This document shows positions 7,925 through 13,182 of a stretch of 14,803 nt of DNA, one piece after another (within the stretch, counting starts at the first letter, position 1; each line of letters starts with the position of its first letter). Origin of the DNA: Betaproteobacteria bacterium (GTDB lineage Bacteria > Pseudomonadota > Gammaproteobacteria > Burkholderiales > SG8-39). The translations under genes and the position numbers were made by a program. Under the pieces are notes generated by a model that was not told where the DNA came from, did not search any database, and worked only from the letters and a program-made list of their open reading frames with translations. The DNA is taken from contig VBCT01000026.1 in NCBI GenBank assembly GCA_005882235.1, forward strand, positions 1 to 14,803, written 5' to 3'.

Positions 7925-9124
7925 CTACTTTGCGGCCGGCGCAGCCGCCTTGGCTTCCGCGGGAGTTTGCGGGCTCACCGCGGCCCCCGGCCGAACCTTG
8001 AGCAGGTTGTCGAGAATCACGCGGTCACCGGGGTTGAGGCCGCCGAGGATCATCCAATCGCTGCCGAGCCAGTCGCCCACCTGCACCGGACGCGACTCGG
8101 CCCTGTTTTCCTTGTCGAGAGTAAACACCAGAAACGTCTTCTCGGTCTGGATCACTGCGGTCTGAGGCACGAGGAACACGTTGTCGCGCTCGCCCGCCGC
8201 CACCTGGACCCGCACGAACTGGCCGGGAAGCAGCTGCACGCGCGGATTGCCAAAGGCCGCGCGCAGCTCCTGCGTGGCGAGCCTGGGGTCGATCTGGGTC
8301 GCGGCGAAATTGAGCCGGCCGGCGAGCGGATAGCGCGAGCCATCGGGGAGGGCGAGGCGCACCTCCGCGGACTTGATGCGATCGAGCCTCCTCTCGGGAA
8401 GCTTCGCGAGATCCGATTCCGAAAGGCTGAACCGGATCCAGACCGGATCCACTTGATTCATCGTCGTGAGCAGGCTGCTGTCCTGTCCCGCTGTCACCAG
8501 GCTGCCCTCGGAGCGGGCGATGCGTCCGGCGACGCCCGAGACCGGAGCGGTCACCCGCGTATAGGACAGGTTGAGCTCGGCCTGGCGCAGATTCGCCTCG
8601 GCGGCCTGGAGCGTCGCGTCCGACAGCTTTTGCGCCGAGATCGCGTCATCGAATTCCTTCTGGCTGATCGCCTTCTCGTCGGCGAGCGTCTTGAGGCGCG
8701 CGGCTTCGCGCCGCGTCTGCTCCTGGCGAGCGCGCTCCTGCGCCATCTGCGCATTGGCCTGGGCGAGGGCGATCTGGTAGGGGACGGGATCGATCTGGAA
8801 GAGCGGGCTGCCTTCGCGCACGAAATCCCCCTCGTTGTAGAGGCGCTTGAGAAGGATTCCCGAAACGCGTGCGCGCACCTCGACTTCCTTGGAGCCTTGC
8901 ACCTGGCCGACGGCCTCGAGAACGATGGGCACGCGCTGCGGCGCCACCTGGAGCACCTTGGCCGAAATGCCGGCGGCGGCCGGGTTGGATGCGGGAGTGT
9001 TGGCCCCGCCTTGCTCGCATCCTGCGAGCAGGGCCGCAGCGATCAATCCGGCGAGAGCCGGCAGCGATGGGGACAGCAGACCGTAGCGGCCGCGGAAATC
9101 CGGCCGAGCGTGAACGGAAGCCAT
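7925..9124 (-). CDS. RND efflux periplasmic adaptor lipoprotein (AcrA/MexA-like)
   Basis: The adaptor bridges the RND pump and the outer-membrane channel. The 399-residue protein has a signal sequence ending in the lipobox LLAGC (Cys36). It then has the first half of the lipoyl domain (VEVRARVSGILLKRLYNEGD, residues 81-100), a long alpha-helical hairpin (about 115-185, rich in A, Q, E and R), and the second lipoyl half (YTRVTAPVSGVAGRI). Beta-barrel and membrane-proximal domains follow, with NPRVQLLPGQFVRVQV and GLNPGDRVILDNL. The open frame continues upstream to 9355 across the divergent regulator, but the ATG at 9124 is the first one that yields a signal peptide. It is the first gene of the efflux operon. 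GAGACGA upstream is a weak ribosome-binding site. Confidence 0.95.
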   Translation of the reverse strand: MASVHARPDFRGRYGLLSPSLPALAGLIAAALLAGCEQGGANTPASNPAAAGISAKVLQVAPQRVPIVLEAVGQVQGSKEVEVRARVSGILLKRLYNEGDFVREGSPLFQIDPVPYQIALAQANAQMAQERARQEQTRREAARLKTLADEKAISQKEFDDAISAQKLSDATLQAAEANLRQAELNLSYTRVTAPVSGVAGRIARSEGSLVTAGQDSSLLTTMNQVDPVWIRFSLSESDLAKLPERRLDRIKSAEVRLALPDGSRYPLAGRLNFAATQIDPRLATQELRAAFGNPRVQLLPGQFVRVQVAAGERDNVFLVPQTAVIQTEKTFLVFTLDKENRAESRPVQVGDWLGSDWMILGGLNPGDRVILDNLLKVRPGAAVSPQTPAEAKAAAPAAK

Positions 9125-9168
9125 GCGGGGATCGTCTCTTGTCTGAGAATTCGGTTCGAGCGCGCGAG

Positions 9169-9174
9169 TATAAT
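9169..9174 (+). promoter_or_regulatory. -10 element of the repressor gene promoter
   Basis: A perfect TATAAT lies on the plus strand, with transcription expected near 9181 and the repressor start at 9216. No good -35 hexamer stands 16-18 bases upstream, so the promoter may be weak. The box abuts the operator palindrome, which would allow the repressor to shut down its own gene. Confidence 0.5.
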
Positions 9175-9197
9175 ATACAATCACGAATGTATGACAA
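9170..9197 (-). promoter_or_regulatory. Promoter of the efflux operon
   Basis: On the minus strand, TTGTCA (9197-9192, five of six to TTGACA) is separated by 16 bases from TATTAT (9175-9170, five of six to TATAAT). Transcription would begin near 9163, about 39 bases before the adaptor ATG. Nearly all of the spacer is filled by the operator palindrome, so a bound repressor would block RNA polymerase. Confidence 0.65.
9175..9192. promoter_or_regulatory. Putative AcrR-type TetR operator
   Basis: ATACAATCA/CGAATGTAT is an imperfect palindrome in which seven of nine positions match between half-sites. Against the E. coli AcrR operator as I remember it (TACATACATT... read on the reverse strand), ACAATCACGAATGTATG agrees at 15 of 17 positions. 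It lies in the 91-base region between the repressor and the efflux operon, inside the efflux promoter spacer and just after the repressor -10 box. Binding by the adjacent TetR-family protein is inferred. Confidence 0.7.
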
Positions 9198-9223
9198 AGA
9201 TGCTGCGTCTTCGACTTGCGTAG
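9191..9223 (+). other. Possible ten-codon leader ORF overlapping the repressor start
   Basis: ATG at 9191 opens a ten-residue frame (MTKMLRLRLA) ending in TAG at 9223, eight bases past the first base of the repressor TTG. The repressor start itself has no convincing ribosome-binding site, so reinitiation from this frame is conceivable. The leader has no Shine-Dalgarno sequence either, so this may be chance. Confidence 0.2.
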
Positions 9224-9860
9224 AACAAAACGGGAATCCGAGCGCACCCGGCGGGGCATCCTGGCCGCGGCGCGCAAGGTTTTCGCCCGCCAGGGGGTGA
9301 CCCGCACGACGCTCCAAGAGATCGCCGCCGCGGCTGGCGTGACGCGCGGGGCCATCTACTGGCATTTCACCGACAAGAACGAGTTGTTCTTCGCCATGCG
9401 CGAGCAGGTGGCCGTTCCCATGATCGACCAGATCGATCTTGCGCTGCTGCGCGCCGACAGGCCCGATCCCGTTGCGGGAGTCGAGCGTTTCTTGCACGGC
9501 ATTCTGGAAGCGCTCGAGAGCGACGCGTCGGTGCGCCAGACCTTCCAGATCATGGGTTTCAAATGCGAATACGTCGGCGAGTTCGAACGCGAACTGGCGC
9601 TGCAGCGCTTGCGTTGTTCCGAGCTCATCTCCAAGCTCACGCAGGCCTACGGGAGCGCGCAGCGCGCCGGACGCTTGCGGGTCGGACTGCGCCCGCCGGT
9701 GGCTGCCGTCGAAACGTGCAGTTTTTTGATGGGTCTGACGCGGCTGTGGCTCCTCGACACCAAGCGCTCGCTCGTGCGCCGGGTGGCTCGCCGGCTGATC
9801 TCCGCCCACGTTGCCGGCCACCGGCGGGGCGGCAAGGAGAGGAATCTGCGAAACCTTTGA
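9216..9860 (+). CDS. TetR-family transcriptional repressor of the efflux operon (AcrR/TtgR-like)
   Basis: This is a dimeric DNA-binding repressor that would release its operator when it binds a drug or other ligand. It has 214 residues. The N-terminal helix-turn-helix is clear (about residues 31-51: TTLQEIAAAAGVTRGAIYWH, then FTDKNELF). The ligand domain contains QTFQIMGFKCEYVGEFE, very like AcrR (HKCEFVGE). The start is taken as TTG 9216 because the frame is open only from 9195, there is no in-frame ATG, and MRRTKRESERTRRGIL lines up with the AcrR start. The next in-frame start would remove the first helix of the DNA-binding domain. Divergence from the adaptor gene and the palindrome between them indicate local control. 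I see no ribosome-binding site. Family is firm; specific ligand is unknown. Confidence 0.93.
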   Translation: MRRTKRESERTRRGILAAARKVFARQGVTRTTLQEIAAAAGVTRGAIYWHFTDKNELFFAMREQVAVPMIDQIDLALLRADRPDPVAGVERFLHGILEALESDASVRQTFQIMGFKCEYVGEFERELALQRLRCSELISKLTQAYGSAQRAGRLRVGLRPPVAAVETCSFLMGLTRLWLLDTKRSLVRRVARRLISAHVAGHRRGGKERNLRNL

Positions 9861-9885
9861 TTTATTTCCGCGGGGACGCTACTCT
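9857..9885 (+). promoter_or_regulatory. Weak candidate promoter upstream of dnaQ
   Basis: TTGATT (9857-9862), overlapping the repressor stop, is followed by 17 bases and TACTCT (9880-9885). The -10 match is only three of six, so this is tentative. In this 69-base gap two copies of CCGCGG also flank the candidate start site and could pair, but no T-run follows. A true terminator for the repressor was not seen. Confidence 0.2.
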
Positions 9886-9929
9886 CACCGGGCAGAGCCG
9901 CGGGTTGCGGCCTGAAGGGGCTAGAGCCG

Positions 9930-10658
9930 ATGCGAAGTATCGTCCTGGACACCGAAACCACGGGCCTCAACGCGGGTCTCGGTGACCGGATCATCGAATT
10001 GGGCTGTATCGAGGTCCTGAGCCGGCGCGTCACGGGAAACCACTTCCACCGCTATATCAATCCCGAGCGCGAGAGCGAGGAAGGCGCGCTCAAGGTGCAC
10101 GGCATCGACCACGAGTTCCTCCAGGACAAGCCCAAGTTTCGCGAGATCGCGGCCGAGTTCCTCGACTACATTCAGGGCGCGGAGCTGGTGATCCACAACG
10201 CGGCTTTCGACGTCGAATTCCTCAACCTCGAGCTGGGCAGGCTGGGACTTCCGCCGATCGAAGCGCACTGCGCGGGCGTCGTCGATTCTCTCAAGATCGC
10301 GCGTGAGCTGCACCCGGGGAAGAAAAACTCCCTCGACGCCCTGTGCGAGCGCTATCAGATCGATCACGCTCACCGCACCCTCCACGGTGCGCTGCTCGAC
10401 GCGGCGCTTCTCGCCGAGGTCTATCTGGCGATGACCCGAGGACAGGACAGTCTCGCGATCGAACTCGATCGACCGCGCCCCGCCCTGGGGAGAGCTGCGG
10501 CGACCGAGGGCGAGCGGCCCCCGCTCATCGTCTTTCAGCCGAGCGCGGAAGAGCTCGCCGAGCATGCTCGCCTGCTCGCCGACATCGAGGCCGAGAACAA
10601 GGCGCAATGCGTATGGCACCGCTTCGAGACCGCGGTGGAGATGCTCGATCGGGTATGA
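9930..10658 (+). CDS. dnaQ: DNA polymerase III epsilon subunit (3'-5' proofreading exonuclease)
   Basis: DnaQ removes misincorporated bases during chromosome replication, bound to the alpha subunit. The 242-residue protein is the usual length (E. coli 243). The exonuclease residues are present: D7 and E9 in VLDTETTGL (Exo I), D94 in HNAAFDVEFL (Exo II), and H152 with D157 in HGALLDAAL (Exo III, HxAxxD type). After the nuclease domain, GQDSLAIEL contains QDSLAI (172-177), which resembles the beta-clamp-binding motif of E. coli epsilon (QTSMAF). The C-terminal tail, with EELAEHARLL and VWHRFETAVEML, would bind the polymerase. GAAGGGG nine bases upstream gives a good ribosome-binding site. The stop overlaps the possible start of the acyl-CoA ligase (ATGA). 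In E. coli this gene is next to rnhA; here the efflux module lies between. Confidence 0.96.
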   Translation: MRSIVLDTETTGLNAGLGDRIIELGCIEVLSRRVTGNHFHRYINPERESEEGALKVHGIDHEFLQDKPKFREIAAEFLDYIQGAELVIHNAAFDVEFLNLELGRLGLPPIEAHCAGVVDSLKIARELHPGKKNSLDALCERYQIDHAHRTLHGALLDAALLAEVYLAMTRGQDSLAIELDRPRPALGRAAATEGERPPLIVFQPSAEELAEHARLLADIEAENKAQCVWHRFETAVEMLDRV

Positions 10659-12343
10659 AAATGAACCGCGGAGCACGGCTGGGATCGGCGATGTCGAGCG
10701 CGGACAAGGCGAATCCCTACGAGCTCGATCTCGACAAGAACCCGGCCAACTACGCGCCCCTGACGCCGCTGGGATTTATCGAGCGGGCCGCTTATGTCTA
10801 TCCAAGCCGCACCGCCGTCATCCACGGGGCACGCCGCGCCACGTGGGCCGAGACCTATGCGCGCTGCCGGCGGCTCGCCTCCGCGCTCGCGCGCCGGGGG
10901 ATAGGCGTCGGCGACACGGTTGCGGCGATGCTCGCGAATACCCCGGAAATGCTCGAGTGCCACTTCGGCGTACCCATGGCGGGGGCGGTCATCAACACGC
11001 TGAACACGCGCCTCGACGCCGAGGCGATCGCCTTCATGCTCGGGCACGGCGGGGCCAAGGTCCTGATCGCCGACCGCGAGTTCTCGGGCACCGTCGCGCG
11101 CGCGCTCGCTGCCCTCAAGGACAAGCCGTTCGTGATCGACGTGGACGATCCCGAATACTCGGGCGCGGGCGAGCGCATCGGTCAGGCGGAGTACGAACGC
11201 TTCATCGCAGGGGGAGATCCGGAATTTCCGTGGGAGCCGCCCGCCGATGAATGGAACGCCATTTCGCTCAACTATACCTCGGGCACTACGGGCAACCCCA
11301 AGGGCGTGGTCTACCATCACCGGGGCGCTTATCTGAATGCGATTTGCAACATCGTGACCTGGGGCATGCCGCATCACGCGGTGTATCTGTGGACCCTACC
11401 CATGTTCCACTGCAACGGCTGGTGCTTCCCGTGGACCATGGCCGCCAATGCGGGCACCAGCGTATGCCTGCGCAAAGTCGAAGCGAAGCTCGTTTTCGAC
11501 GCGATACGGGAGCACGGTGTGACGCATTACTGCGGCGCGCCGGTCGTGCATTCGACGCTGATCAACGCGGACCCCGCGCTGCGCGAGGGCATAGCGCACA
11601 AAGTGCACGCCATGGTCGCGGCCGCCGCGCCGCCCGCGGCCATGATCGAGGGCATGGAGCGCATGGGCTGGGAGCTCACCCACGTATACGGTCTGACCGA
11701 GGTCTACGGCCCGGCCACCGTGTGCGCGAAGCAGGAGGAGTGGAAGAGCCTCGATATAGGCAGTCGCACCGAGCGCAACGGTCGCCAGGGCGTACGCTAT
11801 CTCATGGAAGAGGGCCTGACGGTGATGGATCCGCAGTCGATGCAGCCCGTTCCCGCGGACGGCGAGACCATGGGCGAGATCATGTTCCGCGGAAACATCA
11901 CCATGAAGGGCTACCTGAAGAACCGCAAGGCGACCGAGGACGCTTTCGCGGGCGGTTGGTTCCGGTCGGGCGACCTCGCGGTGATGCAGCCCGACGGCTA
12001 CCTCAAGATCAAGGACCGCGCCAAGGACATCATCATCTCGGGCGGCGAGAACATCTCCTCGCTCGAGGTCGAGGACGTGCTTTACCGGCATCCGGCGGTC
12101 CTCGCGGCGGCCGTGGTCGCGAAGCCCGACCCCAGGTGGGGCGAAACGCCCTGCGCCTTCGTCGAGGTGAAGCCCGGTGCGAAGGTGACGGAAAGGGAAA
12201 TCGTCGATCACTGCCGTGCCCACCTCGCGCATTTCAAGGCGCCGCGCCACGTGGTGTTCAGCGTGCTGCCGAAGACCTCCACGGGCAAGATCCAGAAATT
12301 CGTGCTGCGGCAGCAGGCGAAATCGGCCGCGGCGATCGAGTGA
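10655..12343 (+). CDS. AMP-forming acyl-CoA ligase (acyl-CoA synthetase, DmdB-like group)
   Basis: This enzyme activates a carboxylic acid with ATP to an acyl-AMP and then an acyl-CoA. The 562-residue frame has all hallmarks of the adenylate-forming superfamily: the phosphate loop YTSGTTGNPKG (207-217), VYGLTEVYG (344-352), GGWFRSGDLAV (433-443), DRAKDIIISGGENIS (454-468), and the C-terminal catalytic lysine K545 in PKTSTGKIQKF. TLPMFHCNGWCFPW (247-260) is characteristic of a group that includes 3-methylmercaptopropionyl-CoA ligase (DmdB) and plant acyl-activating enzymes. This suggests a short- or medium-chain, perhaps substituted, acid substrate. The start at 10655 overlaps the dnaQ stop. 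The ATG at 10691 (MSSADKANPYE) is a good alternative because family similarity begins at NPYE. The crotonase gene follows after ten bases, so a shared pathway is likely. Confidence 0.92.
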   Translation: MKMNRGARLGSAMSSADKANPYELDLDKNPANYAPLTPLGFIERAAYVYPSRTAVIHGARRATWAETYARCRRLASALARRGIGVGDTVAAMLANTPEMLECHFGVPMAGAVINTLNTRLDAEAIAFMLGHGGAKVLIADREFSGTVARALAALKDKPFVIDVDDPEYSGAGERIGQAEYERFIAGGDPEFPWEPPADEWNAISLNYTSGTTGNPKGVVYHHRGAYLNAICNIVTWGMPHHAVYLWTLPMFHCNGWCFPWTMAANAGTSVCLRKVEAKLVFDAIREHGVTHYCGAPVVHSTLINADPALREGIAHKVHAMVAAAAPPAAMIEGMERMGWELTHVYGLTEVYGPATVCAKQEEWKSLDIGSRTERNGRQGVRYLMEEGLTVMDPQSMQPVPADGETMGEIMFRGNITMKGYLKNRKATEDAFAGGWFRSGDLAVMQPDGYLKIKDRAKDIIISGGENISSLEVEDVLYRHPAVLAAAVVAKPDPRWGETPCAFVEVKPGAKVTEREIVDHCRAHLAHFKAPRHVVFSVLPKTSTGKIQKFVLRQQAKSAAAIE

Positions 12344-12344
12344 C

Positions 12345-12350
12345 GGAGGA
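12345..12350 (+). promoter_or_regulatory. Ribosome-binding site deciding the start of the crotonase gene
   Basis: GGAGGA lies three bases before the ATG at 12354, directly after the ligase stop. The open frame extends upstream into the ligase to 12216, but this near-perfect site and the N-terminus MNAPSKTELE settle the start. Confidence 0.7.
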
Positions 12351-12353
12351 CGC

Positions 12354-13157
12354 ATGAACGCTCCATCCAAAACCGAACTGGAAGCACCCTACGTCCTGCG
12401 CGAGGACGAGGACGGCGTGGCGACGCTGACGCTCAACCGCGGTGATCGCATGAACCCGCTCTCGACCGCGATGCTTTCTGCGCTGCAGACCGAGCTCGAC
12501 CGTCTCGTCAGGGATACGGCGGCTCGCGTGATCGTGCTGGCGGGCGCGGGCAAGCACTTTTGCGCGGGGCACGATCTTCGCGAGATGCGCTCGCATCCCG
12601 ACAAGGTCTGGCAGAAGGCGCTTTTCGAGCAGTGCAGCGAGATGATGCTGTCGCTCGTGCGGCTGCCTCAGCCCGTGATCGCCCGCGTGCACGGCGTCGC
12701 GGTCGCCGCAGGCTGCCAGCTCGTGTCGATGTGCGACCTCGCGGTGGCGAGCGAGGTCGCCCAGTTCGCGCTCCCCGGAATCAAGAGCGGCATCTTCTGC
12801 ACTACGCCGGGCGTGGGTGTCGCGCGCAACCTCGCGCGCAAGCACGCGCTCGAGATGCTCCTCACCGGCGACCTGATCGACGCGGAGACCGCGTTGGCCT
12901 GGGGCCTGGTGAACCGGGTCGCGCCGCTCGCCGAGCTCGACGCCGAGGTGGACAGGCTCGTCCGCAAGATCGTCGCGCACAGCGGCGCCGTGGTAAGCCT
13001 GGGCAAGCGATTCTTCTACGACCAGGTGGAGAAAGGACTGGTGGACGCCTATTCCCTTGCGTCCGAGGGCATGGCCTGCAACATGATGCTCGAGGATGCC
13101 GGCGAAGGGATAGACGCCTTCATCCAGAAACGCAAGCCCGGCTGGCGCGGGCGCTAG
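12354..13157 (+). CDS. Crotonase-fold protein, ECHDC3 type (enoyl-CoA hydratase/isomerase family)
   Basis: This 267-residue protein has the crotonase fold that binds acyl-CoA thioesters. The oxyanion-hole segments are CAGHDLREM (70-78) and VHGVAVAAGCQLVSMCDLAV (112-131). It is very like human ECHDC3 as I recall it, sharing AAGCQLV, the ALPGIKSGIFCTTPGV-type loop, VVSLGK and FIQKRKP. In classical enoyl-CoA hydratase, Glu144 and Glu164 activate water. Here the matching positions are Gln122 and Gly142, spaced by the same 20 residues, so ordinary hydratase chemistry is unlikely. It may act as an isomerase, a thioesterase or hydrolase, or a binding protein. It sits ten bases after an acyl-CoA ligase, so an acyl-CoA made by that enzyme is the obvious candidate substrate. 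Fold is certain; reaction is not. Confidence 0.92.
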   Translation: MNAPSKTELEAPYVLREDEDGVATLTLNRGDRMNPLSTAMLSALQTELDRLVRDTAARVIVLAGAGKHFCAGHDLREMRSHPDKVWQKALFEQCSEMMLSLVRLPQPVIARVHGVAVAAGCQLVSMCDLAVASEVAQFALPGIKSGIFCTTPGVGVARNLARKHALEMLLTGDLIDAETALAWGLVNRVAPLAELDAEVDRLVRKIVAHSGAVVSLGKRFFYDQVEKGLVDAYSLASEGMACNMMLEDAGEGIDAFIQKRKPGWRGR

Positions 13158-13182
13158 AGGAAGCGCGTCGGCGGGGAAAGAC

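Noticed and set aside
4676..9223. A 1515-codon open frame on the plus strand, antisense to the efflux operon
   Set aside because: It mirrors the outer-membrane factor, pump and adaptor genes, is rich in Arg, His, Asp and Gly, lacks recognisable domains and a ribosome-binding site, and is expected from high-GC codon use on the opposite strand. The minus-strand genes have clear motifs throughout.
9125..9355. Longer adaptor protein starting at 9355
   Set aside because: The extra 77 residues lie antisense to the repressor and cross the promoter and operator, and the signal peptide begins only after the ATG at 9124.
9871..9929. Intrinsic terminator between the repressor gene and dnaQ
   Set aside because: The CCGCGG pair gives only a six-base stem and no T-run follows on either strand.
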